A DNA stretch of 30,448 nt. Source: Clostridiaceae bacterium (GTDB taxonomy: Bacteria; Bacillota; Clostridia; Oscillospirales; Acutalibacteraceae). Under the pieces are notes generated by a model. That model was not told the DNA's origin. It saw only the letters and a program-made list of their open reading frames with translations, and made no database searches. The position numbers and the translations under genes are program-made. Where the stretch lies: contig CAJGCX010000008.1 in NCBI GenBank assembly GCA_904501895.1, positions 1-30,448 of the forward strand, written 5' to 3'. Numbering within the stretch: position 1 is the stretch's first letter; every line of letters starts with the position of its first letter. Below, piece after piece: positions 14,261 to 24,300 of this stretch.

Positions 14261-16414
14261 TTACTGTGCTGCAGGACCTGAACTTACAACCAATGTAATT
14301 GATTCGTTTGTTGAGAATTTCGTTGTACCGTCTGAAACAGGCACCTGAGAAATAACAACACCTGCAGGAATTGTTGAGCTTGGTTGTTTGATAGTTTCAA
14401 TATTTTCAGCCTTAAAGCCTGCCATAGTAAGCTTATCAACAGCCTCCTGCTGAGTCATACCAACAACATTATTCATAACAACCTTATTGTCAAATGTGAT
14501 TTCCTCAACCTCAGTTATTACTGCAGGGTCCTGAGAGAAGTCAACCTTACCCTTCTGGATTGGTGAATCGTCAATTGTGATTGTATAAGTATTATCAGCA
14601 CCTGAGCCTGTAAGAGTGAACTGCTTTGTAGCACCGTCAAGGTAAAGCTCCTCAGATGTGTAGAAAATTACGCTGTTAATATAAATTTTAAGAATACCTG
14701 TCTTATTTACAGATGGTAATGTAACAAAAACGTCAACTGAAGATTCAGGAGGAATACCGTTACTTACTGTAAAGTCAATTTTTGAGCCAACAGGAACATC
14801 TGCGTCAGGCTCTATACTCTGCTGAACAACAACGCCTGCTTCCAATTCACTATTAACCTCAGTTACAACGCCGATTTCCAAACCTGCAGATGTTAACTGA
14901 CTTTCAGCCATTTCTCTTACAGTACCCTGAATATCAGGCATTTTAACAGTTTCCTTTGTATCAGTAGCAACGTAAAGAGTTACCTCTGAACCGATTTTAA
15001 CTGTTGAGCCAACCTCAGGTATAGTTCTGAGAACACATCCAGGAGTTACTGTATCAGAATACTCTGTAATAACTGTTGAAATAATGCCACGCTGATTTAA
15101 ATATGATTTTGCTTTTTCTTCTGTCATACCAATAATTGAAGTTTCAAGAAGAATACTGTTTTTCTGTGCAATAGTGAGAGTTATTGTAGAGCCCTTTGTA
15201 AGCTTAGTGCCTGAAATAGGGTCCTGAGAAATAACTGTACCATCCTCAAGAGTTGAATTTTCAACCATTTCAATCTCAAATACAAAAACATCAGTATATT
15301 TCTTTTCATTTTCAATCTGATTGTAATAGTTGAAGCCTGAGAAATTAGGAACTTCAACCTTCTGATTTCTGAAACCAAAAAGAATAGCAGCAATTACGAT
15401 ACCTAAAACAATAACACCTGCAATAGCACCAAGCATAACAGCAGTTGTCTTGTTCATTGAGCTTTGCTCAACTGCAGGAGCATTGTTTTCCTTTGCATAA
15501 CGCTGTTCTCTGCCTGCAATATTATTTGTTCTGATATACTTTGTAGGCTCCTGGTCAACGAAATATGAATAGTCAAACTTAATTGAAGGATTTCTCTTGA
15601 ATGCGTTAATATCCATAAGCATTTCTGCAGAAGAACGATAACGGCTGTTAGGATTTTTCTGCATTGCACGCATTGTAATCTGTTCAAGTCCTAAAGGGAT
15701 TGTTGAAACTATTTCACGAGGTCTTTTTGCCTCATTCTGTAACTGCATAATCGCAACAGAAACAGCGCTGTCAGACTGGAATGGTAATTGACCTGTGAGC
15801 ATTTCGTACATTACAACACCAACTGAATAAATATCAGCCTTTTCATCAGTTAATTCACCACGAGCCTGCTCAGGGCTGATATAGTGAACTGAACCGATAG
15901 CCTTATCAGATGTTGTGTCAGCATCGGCACGGCTGAAACGAGCAATACCGAAGTCAGTAACCTTAATTGTACCATCCTGAAGAAGTAAAATATTCTGTGG
16001 TTTAATATCCTGATGAACAATACCCTTATCGTGAGCGTGCTGAAGGGCTGCTAAAATCTGCCCCATAAAGTGCACTGCTTCCTTCCAGTTAACTGCACCC
16101 TGCTGCTCAATGTATTCCTTAAGAGTGATACCGTCAACATATTCCATAACGATATACTGAATTCTGTCACCAAAGCTAACGTTGTAAACACGAACAATAT
16201 TAGGATGTGAAAGGACAGCAATAGCCTTTGATTCATTTTTGAATCTACGCTTGAATTCTTCGTTTGAAAGGTATTCGTCCTTTAAAATCTTAATTGCAAC
16301 AACTCTATCGTCAATATTGTCGTAAGCCTTATAAACAACAGCCATTCCGCCAACGCCAATAATTTCTTTTATTTCATATCGTCCGTCAAGACGCTTTCCG
16401 CAAAAATTATCCAT
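14261..16414 (-). CDS. prkC: PASTA-domain Ser/Thr protein kinase
   Basis: A 717-residue membrane kinase of the PrkC/Stk type that senses muropeptides or cell wall precursors. The kinase domain (about 10-275) has a glycine loop GVGGMAVVY, K42, E61, the catalytic loop HQDIKPQN (134-141), DFG (154-156) and SPE (180-182). A single transmembrane helix lies at 325-348, followed by PASTA repeats at about 352-417, 420-485, 488-553 and 645-713. Two features stand out: HQD replaces the usual HRD, and an unrelated beta-rich segment of about 90 residues (555-643) separates PASTA 3 and 4. The catalytic Asp, Lys and Asn are present, so activity is expected. A strong AAAGGAG precedes the ATG. The phosphatase gene prpC lies directly upstream. 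Confidence 0.93.
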   Translation of the reverse strand: MDNFCGKRLDGRYEIKEIIGVGGMAVVYKAYDNIDDRVVAIKILKDEYLSNEEFKRRFKNESKAIAVLSHPNIVRVYNVSFGDRIQYIVMEYVDGITLKEYIEQQGAVNWKEAVHFMGQILAALQHAHDKGIVHQDIKPQNILLLQDGTIKVTDFGIARFSRADADTTSDKAIGSVHYISPEQARGELTDEKADIYSVGVVMYEMLTGQLPFQSDSAVSVAIMQLQNEAKRPREIVSTIPLGLEQITMRAMQKNPNSRYRSSAEMLMDINAFKRNPSIKFDYSYFVDQEPTKYIRTNNIAGREQRYAKENNAPAVEQSSMNKTTAVMLGAIAGVIVLGIVIAAILFGFRNQKVEVPNFSGFNYYNQIENEKKYTDVFVFEIEMVENSTLEDGTVISQDPISGTKLTKGSTITLTIAQKNSILLETSIIGMTEEKAKSYLNQRGIISTVITEYSDTVTPGCVLRTIPEVGSTVKIGSEVTLYVATDTKETVKMPDIQGTVREMAESQLTSAGLEIGVVTEVNSELEAGVVVQQSIEPDADVPVGSKIDFTVSNGIPPESSVDVFVTLPSVNKTGILKIYINSVIFYTSEELYLDGATKQFTLTGSGADNTYTITIDDSPIQKGKVDFSQDPAVITEVEEITFDNKVVMNNVVGMTQQEAVDKLTMAGFKAENIETIKQPSSTIPAGVVISQVPVSDGTTKFSTNESITLVVSSGPAAQ

Positions 16415-16436
16415 TTGTTAAGCTCCTTTCCTCTTA

Positions 16437-17165
16437 TTAATACGACAATGTAACAACAGTCACATTATCACCGCCACCGTTTTCGTTGGCTTTATTAACA
16501 AGTCTTTCGGTGTATTCATTAACATTACCGTCATTGGTAAGATTTAAAATTTCATCATCACTTACATAGTTTGTAAGACCATCAGTACAAAGAATAATAA
16601 CATCATTATCTGATATATATTCCTGACAAAAATCAACACGAACATCACTGTTCACACCAAGTGCACGAGTTATATAATTTTTTCTTGGGTCATCCTTTGC
16701 TTCATCAGGAGTAAGCTTTCCATTATCAACCATTTCCTGAACAAAAGAATGGTCCTTTGTAAGCTGTGTAAGCTTTCCGTTTGATAAAATATAAGCACGT
16801 GAGTCACCAACGTGAGCAATATAAAGTGAATCATTAACTAAAATTGCCACAACAACTGTTGTACCCATTCCTGTAAGCTCAGGGTCAGACTGACCTTTAT
16901 CATAAACACTTACATTTGCTGCGATTATTGCAGAAGTAAGCATATTTTTGATTGAAATATCACTCATACCCTCACGGTAAGATGCTGTAATTCTTTCGGA
17001 AATGAACTTTGAAGCCATTGCACTTGCAAAATTGCCTCCTGCTGCGCCACCCATACCGTCACAGACAACTGCCCAGGCACCAGTTGAGTTAAATTCACCT
17101 GTTTCAAAGGAGTCCTGATTTGAAGAACGGACAAGTCCTATATCAGTTTTTGCAATTATATTCAA
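16437..17165 (-). CDS. prpC: PP2C-family Ser/Thr phosphatase
   Basis: A 242-residue cytosolic, metal-dependent PPM/PP2C phosphatase, the normal partner that reverses PrkC phosphorylation. Metal-binding motifs are RSSNQDSF (D18), VVCDGMGG (D36), HVGDSRAY, the CTDGLTNYV segment and GGGDNVTVV near the end. Its ATG overlaps the rlmN stop by 4 bases, so it is translated with rlmN; prkC follows after 22 bases. Confidence 0.95.
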   Translation of the reverse strand: MNIIAKTDIGLVRSSNQDSFETGEFNSTGAWAVVCDGMGGAAGGNFASAMASKFISERITASYREGMSDISIKNMLTSAIIAANVSVYDKGQSDPELTGMGTTVVVAILVNDSLYIAHVGDSRAYILSNGKLTQLTKDHSFVQEMVDNGKLTPDEAKDDPRKNYITRALGVNSDVRVDFCQEYISDNDVIILCTDGLTNYVSDDEILNLTNDGNVNEYTERLVNKANENGGGDNVTVVTLSY

Positions 17166-18205
17166 TTATGCTCACCTTCTTTTCGTTTTGATGCTCTTAA
17201 TTGTCCGCAAGAAGCGTTTATATCACTGCCTAATGTTCTTCTCACAGTAGCAGTAATACCTCTTGAGGCTAATATATCAATAAATCGCTTCTGTCTTTCC
17301 ACAGAGCTTTTAATGAAATCAGTTTCCCTTACATTATTGACGGGGATAAGGTTAACGTGACAAAGAATTCCCTTTAATCGTCTTGAAAGCTCAAGTGCAC
17401 ACTCGTCACTGTCATTAACGCCCTTAATCATAGCGTATTCAAATGAAATTCTTCTTCCTGTTGTATCGGCATAATACTTACAAGCCTTTAAAAGCTCATT
17501 TATATCATACTTTTTATTAATTGGCATTGATTTATTTCTTATATTATCGTTTGGTGCATGAAGTGACACAGACAATGTAAGTCCAAGCTTTTTATCAGCC
17601 AATTCATAAATTTTAGGTACAACACCACAGGTTGACAATGAAATATGTCGCATACTCATATTCTGACCCTTTTCATCAGTTATGAGATTAAGCATTTTAA
17701 AAACATTGTCAAAGTTATCAAAGGGTTCACCCGTACCCATAAGCACAAGATGATTGATTTTAATATTCAAATCCTTTTGTGCAGTATAGATTTCAGAAAG
17801 CATTTCACCGGTTGAAAGCTGACGGACAAAGCCACCAATTGCAGAGGCACAGAATGTACATCCCATTTTACAGCCAACCTGAGTTGAAATGCAGATTGAG
17901 TAACCGTATTTATATTTCATAATTACACTTTCAACGTATTCACCGTCAGAAAGAGTAAACAAATATTTAACTGTATCGTCAATTTTTGAAACAAGCTTTG
18001 TATTGATTGAAATATTGTTAAAGTAAAAATGCTCACTTAACTTCTGTCGCATATCCTTTGAGATATTTGTCATTTCATCAAATGAAGAAACAGACTTTTC
18101 GTGAATCCACGAGAAAATCTGATTTATTCTGAATTTTGGAAAACCCAGATTCAATATTTCAGCTGAAAGCTCATCATAGCTTAACGAACGAATATCCAAT
18201 AACAT
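17162..18205 (-). CDS. rlmN: Dual-specificity 23S rRNA A2503 / tRNA A37 C2-methyltransferase
   Basis: A 347-residue radical SAM enzyme. The iron-sulphur motif CKMGCTFC supplies C112, C116 and C119; the second catalytic cysteine is C333 in DINASCGQLR. MGTGEPFDN and SVSLHAPND are SAM-binding motifs of the family. It methylates C2 of adenosine in 23S rRNA and some tRNAs. It lies 5 bases after rsmB and overlaps prpC by 4. The conserved RlmN C-terminus, rather than Cfr features, supports the housekeeping call. Confidence 0.96.
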   Translation of the reverse strand: MLLDIRSLSYDELSAEILNLGFPKFRINQIFSWIHEKSVSSFDEMTNISKDMRQKLSEHFYFNNISINTKLVSKIDDTVKYLFTLSDGEYVESVIMKYKYGYSICISTQVGCKMGCTFCASAIGGFVRQLSTGEMLSEIYTAQKDLNIKINHLVLMGTGEPFDNFDNVFKMLNLITDEKGQNMSMRHISLSTCGVVPKIYELADKKLGLTLSVSLHAPNDNIRNKSMPINKKYDINELLKACKYYADTTGRRISFEYAMIKGVNDSDECALELSRRLKGILCHVNLIPVNNVRETDFIKSSVERQKRFIDILASRGITATVRRTLGSDINASCGQLRASKRKEGEHN

Positions 18206-18210
18206 TTATT

Positions 18211-19476
18211 TTATTCCTTAATCAGTTTTGCGTAGAAAAATCCATCGCAAATATTACTTGGCTCAACAGTAACCATACCACCATTTTTAAATTCAGTATG
18301 TTCACTTAAAAATTTGTTGCAGACATCTTCATTTTCCTTTTTAGAAAGTGAGCAGGTTGAATAAACAATAACGCCCTTTTCCTTAAGGTATAATGCCGCA
18401 TTATTTAAAATATTATATTGCAATTCACATAATTTGTCAATAAACTCAAAGTCCTTGTACTTGATTTCAGGCTTACGACGAATTACACCAAGTCCTGCAC
18501 AAGGTACATCACAAAGGATTTTATCAGCCTTCGGTAAATCCTTGTTATAAACAGAGGCATCACCGATTTGAGCATTGATTATGTCAATTCCAAGTCTTTC
18601 TGCACCGTCATTAATAAGCTTAATTTTATGGTCATAAAGGTCAAAGGCATAAATTTCACCTTGATTTTCCATAATTTCAGCCATTGTAAAGGTTTTACCA
18701 CCGGGAGCAGCACACATATCGAAAACTACGTCACCCTTCTCAGGTGCAAAGAAATCAACAGACTGCTGTGATGCCAAATCCTGAGCATGGAAATAGCCTT
18801 TTTTATAGCAACGTGACCTGAAAATTGAATTGCCACTTAAAATCTCAAGTGAGTTTTTGTTATCCTCACAAATTTCTGCCACAATCCCCTCTTCAAAAAG
18901 CTTTTTACAAAGGTCTTCAGGTGTGATTTTAAGAGTATTTACTCTCACGTAAGTAGGCACAGCACCTAATGAAGCAGAAAGAATTTTTTCAGTATATGTA
19001 ATTCCGTAATCCTCAACAAAATGAGAAACAAGTGATTCAGGACAAGAGTATTTAATGCTTAAATCATAAATTTTATTATCTGTTTCAGGAAATGCAATAT
19101 CATTTGCAGATATCTTTCTTAAAACTGAGTTGATAAGTCCTGAAGCAAAGGCACATTTTGTCTTTCGTGAAAGCTTTACACTCTCATTAACTGCTGCTGA
19201 AACAGGAATTTTATCCATAAATTTAAGCTGATAAACACCCATTCTAAGAATTGTAAGCACCTGAGGATTAAGCTTTTTAATAGGCTGTGATAAAAACTTT
19301 GAAAGAATATAATCAAGTGTTATCTTTCTCTCTAAAACACCATATACCAATGCGCAGACAAAGGCAGATGATGTTGCTTCATATTTAGTTAAAAGCTTAT
19401 CAAGAGCGATATTTGAATAAGCCTTATCGTGTTCAATTTTACTTAAAATTTTAAAGGCTAATAATCTGTCGTCCAT
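18211..19476 (-). CDS. rsmB: 16S rRNA (cytosine-967-C5)-methyltransferase
   Basis: A 421-residue enzyme with an N-terminal NusB-like helical RNA-binding domain (about 1-130) and a C-terminal Rossmann methyltransferase. The SAM loop is DMCAAPGGKT (253-262). The two cysteines of m5C methyltransferases are C326 in DVPCAGLG and C375 in YSTCS. It lies between the YugP-like protease and rlmN with gaps of only 3 and 5 bases. Confidence 0.95.
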   Translation of the reverse strand: MDDRLLAFKILSKIEHDKAYSNIALDKLLTKYEATSSAFVCALVYGVLERKITLDYILSKFLSQPIKKLNPQVLTILRMGVYQLKFMDKIPVSAAVNESVKLSRKTKCAFASGLINSVLRKISANDIAFPETDNKIYDLSIKYSCPESLVSHFVEDYGITYTEKILSASLGAVPTYVRVNTLKITPEDLCKKLFEEGIVAEICEDNKNSLEILSGNSIFRSRCYKKGYFHAQDLASQQSVDFFAPEKGDVVFDMCAAPGGKTFTMAEIMENQGEIYAFDLYDHKIKLINDGAERLGIDIINAQIGDASVYNKDLPKADKILCDVPCAGLGVIRRKPEIKYKDFEFIDKLCELQYNILNNAALYLKEKGVIVYSTCSLSKKENEDVCNKFLSEHTEFKNGGMVTVEPSNICDGFFYAKLIKE

Positions 19477-19479
19477 AAA

Positions 19480-20178
19480 TTAATCTCTTCTTCTGTTCAT
19501 TGATAAAACGAGTCGTAAAAGGTTTGCAATACTTACTGCAAGAGCTGCAACATAAGTCATAGCTGCTGCAGTTAATACACTTTTTGCACCCTTTTTTTCT
19601 TCTTCATTGAGAAGGTCAACCTCACCAATAACTTCAATTGCACGTTTACTTGCGTTAAATTCAACAGGCAATGTTACAAGCTGAAAAAGTACTGCAAATG
19701 AAAAGAATATAACACCTGCTAACGCTAATGGCTCAAAGCTCAATGCAAGACCTAAAAATGCTAAAGGAATACCTAATTTTGAGCCGAGATTTGCCACAGG
19801 TAAAATTGTATTTCTGATTTTAATCGGTGAATAACCCTGAGCATACTGTGCAGCGTGTCCTGCCTCATGACAGGCAACACCGATTGCAGCAACTGATGTA
19901 GAATTATACACCTTATCTGACAAACGGATTACATTTGTTCTTGGGTCATAATGGTCAGTAAGATTTCCTGATACCCTTTCAATCTGCACATTTGTAATAC
20001 CGTAATATCTTAATATTTCAAATGCAGCCTGAGCACCTGTAATTCTGCGAGCTGACAACACCTGTGAATACTTTTTAAATGAAGAATTCACCCTTGCAGA
20101 TGCAATCATTGAAAGAATTACCATAGGTAAAACAAGAACAATGTAGTAATAATTAGACATATAGTAATATCCGTTCAT
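19480..20178 (-). CDS. yugP: YugP-family membrane zinc metallopeptidase
   Basis: The protein has 232 residues. An N-terminal membrane segment (about 9-27) precedes the zinc motif HEAGH (H104, E105, H108). Three further hydrophobic stretches (about 127-185 and 203-225) anchor the C-terminal half. GGAGAG precedes the ATG. Family members are probable intramembrane or membrane-bound proteases of unknown substrate. In Bacillus this gene is not in the fmt-rsmB operon, so the position here is an insertion into the usual order. Confidence 0.88.
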   Translation of the reverse strand: MNGYYYMSNYYYIVLVLPMVILSMIASARVNSSFKKYSQVLSARRITGAQAAFEILRYYGITNVQIERVSGNLTDHYDPRTNVIRLSDKVYNSTSVAAIGVACHEAGHAAQYAQGYSPIKIRNTILPVANLGSKLGIPLAFLGLALSFEPLALAGVIFFSFAVLFQLVTLPVEFNASKRAIEVIGEVDLLNEEEKKGAKSVLTAAAMTYVAALAVSIANLLRLVLSMNRRRD

Positions 20179-20181
20179 AAA

Positions 20182-21114
20182 TTACTCTCCTAAAATAGTG
20201 CCGATTTCAATTTTCTTGCCTCTAAGGAAGCTTGCAGCATCCATTTTACGTTTACCTTCTGCCTGAATTTCAAGAATTTCAATGCAGTTTCCGTCACCAC
20301 ACATACAGACAAGTCTGTTATTATTATCTACAACCTGACCTGCATTACCTGAAAAATTTTCAGTTAATTTCTGTGATTTATGGATTTTATATGTTTTTCC
20401 GTCAATTTTTGTTGTTGCAACAGGCCAAGGATAAAGTCCTCTAATCTGATTATGCACAGTCTGTGCAGATTTTGTAAAATCAACAGGACACAATTCCTTA
20501 GAAAGCATTGAAGCATAAGTTGACTTTGACTCATCCTGCTTAACGGGATTTAAAGTGCCGTTTTCAACTGCCTTGATTGTATCCATCAAAACATCAGCAC
20601 CCATTTCTGACAATGTGTCAAAAAGCTCACCTGCGTTCATATTTTCAGGAATAACGAATTCCTGTGTCATAAGAATATCACCTGTATCAATGCCTACGTC
20701 CATCTGCTGTGCAGTAACACCTGTTACAGTATCACCGTTTAAGATGCTCCATTGAATTGGTGCAGCACCACGAAGCACAGGAAGTAATGAAGCGTGAATG
20801 TTAATACAACCGTGCTTTACGCTTTCAAGGATTTCCTTTGGTAAGATTTTACCGAATGCCACAACAACAATCAAATCGGCATTAAGAGAATTGATAATTT
20901 CAAGTGCTGTGCCATCTCTCATTGATTTTGGCTGAAAAACCTCTAAATTATTTTCAAGAGCACAAACCTTTACTGCAGGAGGTGCTAATTCATAGCCTCT
21001 GCCCTTTGGTTTGTCAGGCTGAGTAAAAACACCCACAACCTGATGCTCACTATTAACTAATGCTTTAAGACAAGGAACAGCAAAATCAGGTGTTCCCATA
21101 AATATAATTCTCAT
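20182..21114 (-). CDS. fmt: Methionyl-tRNA formyltransferase
   Basis: A 310-residue enzyme that formylates initiator Met-tRNA with 10-formyltetrahydrofolate. It has the N-terminal fold MRIIFMGTPDFAVPCL and the catalytic triad N105, H107 and D143 within INIHASLLPVLRGAAPI and GIDTGD. The C-terminal OB-like tRNA-binding domain runs from about 205. It lies 3 bases after def, pairing addition and removal of the formyl group. Confidence 0.97.
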   Translation of the reverse strand: MRIIFMGTPDFAVPCLKALVNSEHQVVGVFTQPDKPKGRGYELAPPAVKVCALENNLEVFQPKSMRDGTALEIINSLNADLIVVVAFGKILPKEILESVKHGCINIHASLLPVLRGAAPIQWSILNGDTVTGVTAQQMDVGIDTGDILMTQEFVIPENMNAGELFDTLSEMGADVLMDTIKAVENGTLNPVKQDESKSTYASMLSKELCPVDFTKSAQTVHNQIRGLYPWPVATTKIDGKTYKIHKSQKLTENFSGNAGQVVDNNNRLVCMCGDGNCIEILEIQAEGKRKMDAASFLRGKKIEIGTILGE

Positions 21115-21117
21115 ATT

Positions 21118-21588
21118 TTATCCCTTACAATACTTTTTAATTTCTTCTTCAGATGCAAGATTGTCAATGTATAAAATTCCGTCAAGGTGGTCAATTTCGT
21201 GACAGAATGCCTTTGCTTTAAGCTCTGTTCCCTTATAAACACACCAGTTTCCGTTTCTGTTCTGTGCCTTAACCTTAACAGAATATGGTCTTATTGTTGT
21301 ACCCTGCTTACCAGGTAATGAAAGACAACCTTCAGCACCACACTGAACACCATCTTTTTCGATGATTTCAGGGTTGATAAGCTCCATAAGACCGTCACCA
21401 ACGTCGATTACAACAACTCTTTTTAAAATACCAACCTGAACTGCAGCAAGGCCAACACCCTCTGCCTGATACATTGTGTCCTTCATATCGTCAAGAAGCT
21501 GCCAGAGTTTTTCATCAAAGCTTTCAACAACTCTGCTCTTCTTTCTTAAAATTGGGTCTTCTTCAACTCTAATATTTCTGATAGCCAT
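21118..21588 (-). CDS. def: Peptide deformylase
   Basis: A 156-residue metalloenzyme that removes the formyl group from nascent proteins. All three motifs are present: GVGLAAVQ (44-51), EGCLSLPG with metal ligand C88, and HEIDH with H130, E131 and H134. AGGTGAT lies before the ATG. It sits 12 bases after priA and 3 before fmt. Confidence 0.96.
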   Translation of the reverse strand: MAIRNIRVEEDPILRKKSRVVESFDEKLWQLLDDMKDTMYQAEGVGLAAVQVGILKRVVVIDVGDGLMELINPEIIEKDGVQCGAEGCLSLPGKQGTTIRPYSVKVKAQNRNGNWCVYKGTELKAKAFCHEIDHLDGILYIDNLASEEEIKKYCKG

Positions 21589-21600
21589 AATATCACCTGT

Positions 21601-24054
21601 TTATATAATACTTTCAGGATTAATGTCAACGAAAATATTTACATTATCCTGCTTTAATTCTTTTGAAAATTCTTTTAAAAGCTCACTAATCATATTTCGG
21701 AAGCCTTTATCATTTTTACATTTTATAATAATTCTGCTACGGAATTTACCGCCTATTTTAGCAACCCTCGGTACAACAGGTCCTAAAACGATAATTTTAA
21801 TATGAGGATATTTTTCCTTATGTACTGATTTAAGTAAATTAAGGAAATGAACAGCAGACCTGTTTACAGCAAAGTCCCTGTCAGCAGAAAAACCGATAAC
21901 ACACAAATCGCAGAATGGTGGATAAATCATAGCCTTTCTTATTGGAATTTCCACATTGTAAAAGGACTCATAATCCTGATTTTTTGCCATCTGAACAATT
22001 TCACTGTCAGGAAAAGCAGTCTGAATATATGCTTTACCACTGTGCTTTCCTCGACCACTTCTACCTACAACCTGAGTTATAAGGTCAAATGCTCTTTCAC
22101 CACTTTTATAGTCATCGTTATTGAGCATCTGGTCAACGCTTAATACACCAACAAGCGTAACATCAGGGAAATTAAGACCCTTTGCAACCATTTGTGTACC
22201 AACCATAATGTCATATTCACCGTTTTCAAAGCTCTTAAAATGCTTTTCAAGGGAATATCTTGAGCTTGTGGTATCTGCATCCATACGAAGAATTTTAGCA
22301 TCAGGCACAATAAGATTTAATTCCTCTTCAAGCTTTTGTGTACCCATACCCTTGAATTCAACTGCCTCTGTATTACAGTTGCTACATTTCTTTGAAAAAG
22401 GTACAGAATAACCGCAATAATGACACATAAGACGATTATTTTTTATATGATATGTAAGTGAAATACTGCAATTAGGACATGTTGCAACTGTACCACATTC
22501 AGTACATGATGCATAAGTATTGTAGCCTCTTCTGTTTAAAAGCAATATTGTCTGCTTATGGTCATTATAATTATCTCTTATTTCCTCAGCCAACTGTTTA
22601 CTGATATTTTCAAGTACCATATCACTCTGATATGTTGTATCAATAGTTTCAACCTGAGGTAAAACGGCGTTACCGTATCTTTCCTGAAGCTTGAAAAGAG
22701 AATATACACCACATTGAGCCTTTGTATAAGTATCGATTGACGGTGTTGCAGATGCCAATACAAGAAGTCCGTTGTGACAACCGATTCTGTACTGTGCAAC
22801 CTCACGTGCGTGGTATCTTGGAGTCATTTCTGACTTATAAGTATGCTCCTGCTCCTCATCAATTATGACAAGTCCTAACTCATCAAATGGAGCAAATATA
22901 GCTGAACGAGTACCAATTGCAATTTTAGCATTTCCTCGTTTAATTCTTTTCCATTCATCAAGCCTTTGACCAACGGATAATGAGCTATGAAAAACTGCAA
23001 CTTTATCACCATATCTGTTATAAAAAAGTGACAGCATCTGTGGAGTCAAAGAAATTTCAGGAATCATTACAACAATTCCCTTATCACTTTTAAGGGCTTC
23101 ATCAATTAATTTAAGATAAACCTTCGTTTTACCACTACCGGTAACACCATAAAGTAACGCACCCTTTGGTGACTCATCATTATAAAGTGATAAAAGTCCT
23201 TCAAATGCCTTATTCTGCTCATCTGAGAGTATAATTTCTTCATTATCACCCGACACAGTATTCTCATAAGGTGCTCTGAAAAATTCATCATCAAAAAGCT
23301 CTAAAACACCTTTACTTTCCAATGCAGTAATAACAGCCATTGAATAGCCTGTAAAATAGCACAATTCCTTTACAGAAACAACACCAACATCAGCGAGAAT
23401 ATTTACAATTTCCCTCTGCTTCTTAGTAAGATTTTCGATAAGATTAACCTCAAGCTCAGGATTTATAAGCAAATGAACCATTTTAATCGTTGCATCATTT
23501 ACTCTTCTGCTTGTGTCAATATTTCTTAAAAGAAAACCTTCCTCAACCATTTCGTCAAGAATTTGACTACTTTTAAGCTTACAGTCAGCGACGATTTTAT
23601 CACTCTTTGTAAAAGACTTTTTATTGCTTAAATATGTGAAAATTAAACGTTTTTTATCGTCATCAATTTCACCATTGAATTCAAGATTTACAGCATAAAG
23701 TGTATTTACAGACATTGAAAGTCCTAAAGGTAAGAAAAGCTTACACGCTTCATAATATGTACAGAAATATCTGTCACGGATAAAATTAGCAGTTTTAAGC
23801 ATTTCGTGTGTGAGTAATGACTCATCATCAATAACTGAAGATATTGGTTTAAGCTTTTTTGTAGCTTCAACACCACTCTGGACAGAAAAAACAATACCGA
23901 CACGTGTTTTTGAAGCATTTCCGAAGCGTACAAGGACTCTTTTACCTGGTTTTACAGCCTCATATAAAGAATCAGGGACAGAATAGTCAAATAACATATC
24001 AAAAGAATATGCTGTATTTTCAACAGCAATCTTTGCAACAGTTAAAAGTCCCAT
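21601..24054 (-). CDS. priA: Primosomal replication restart helicase PriA
   Basis: An 817-residue 3'-to-5' superfamily 2 helicase that reloads the replisome at stalled forks. An N-terminal DNA-binding region (1-260) precedes the helicase: Walker A GVTGSGKT (303-310) and motif II IIDEEQEHTY (DEEQ at 399-402, instead of the more usual DEEH). A zinc cluster with eight cysteines (C517, C520, C526, C529, C544, C547, C557, C560) follows, then helicase motifs V and VI (GTQMVAKGLNFP, QVVGRSGR). It lies 36 bases after rpoZ. In Bacillus coaBC is between the two; here it is missing. Confidence 0.96.
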   Translation of the reverse strand: MGLLTVAKIAVENTAYSFDMLFDYSVPDSLYEAVKPGKRVLVRFGNASKTRVGIVFSVQSGVEATKKLKPISSVIDDESLLTHEMLKTANFIRDRYFCTYYEACKLFLPLGLSMSVNTLYAVNLEFNGEIDDDKKRLIFTYLSNKKSFTKSDKIVADCKLKSSQILDEMVEEGFLLRNIDTSRRVNDATIKMVHLLINPELEVNLIENLTKKQREIVNILADVGVVSVKELCYFTGYSMAVITALESKGVLELFDDEFFRAPYENTVSGDNEEIILSDEQNKAFEGLLSLYNDESPKGALLYGVTGSGKTKVYLKLIDEALKSDKGIVVMIPEISLTPQMLSLFYNRYGDKVAVFHSSLSVGQRLDEWKRIKRGNAKIAIGTRSAIFAPFDELGLVIIDEEQEHTYKSEMTPRYHAREVAQYRIGCHNGLLVLASATPSIDTYTKAQCGVYSLFKLQERYGNAVLPQVETIDTTYQSDMVLENISKQLAEEIRDNYNDHKQTILLLNRRGYNTYASCTECGTVATCPNCSISLTYHIKNNRLMCHYCGYSVPFSKKCSNCNTEAVEFKGMGTQKLEEELNLIVPDAKILRMDADTTSSRYSLEKHFKSFENGEYDIMVGTQMVAKGLNFPDVTLVGVLSVDQMLNNDDYKSGERAFDLITQVVGRSGRGKHSGKAYIQTAFPDSEIVQMAKNQDYESFYNVEIPIRKAMIYPPFCDLCVIGFSADRDFAVNRSAVHFLNLLKSVHKEKYPHIKIIVLGPVVPRVAKIGGKFRSRIIIKCKNDKGFRNMISELLKEFSKELKQDNVNIFVDINPESII

Positions 24055-24090
24055 ATTCTGCCCTCCTCATTTATTTTTATTTAGTTTTGA

Positions 24091-24300
24091 TTATATATTT
24101 CTGATTTCTTCAGGCTCAATAACCTTAAATTCACCTGAAATAATTTCATCTAAAGCAATGCTTACAGGCTTTTCGTTAAGCACCTCTTCATTTTCCTGTG
24201 CCTCTGATGAAATTTCTCTTGCTCTCTTTGCAATAGCAGTTACAAGAGAATAACGGCTTGTCTTGTCCTTGAGTACATTTCTTAAATCTGGATTAAACAT
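24091..24300 (-). CDS. rpoZ: RNA polymerase omega subunit
   Basis: A 69-residue omega subunit. NKTSRYSLVTAIAKRAREI-type helix residues (here DKTSRYSLVTAIAKRAREI, about 12-30) are the conserved RpoZ core that binds the beta-prime C-terminus. Its start overlaps gmk by 8 bases, the usual gmk-rpoZ arrangement. Confidence 0.92.
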   Translation of the reverse strand: MFNPDLRNVLKDKTSRYSLVTAIAKRAREISSEAQENEEVLNEKPVSIALDEIISGEFKVIEPEEIRNI

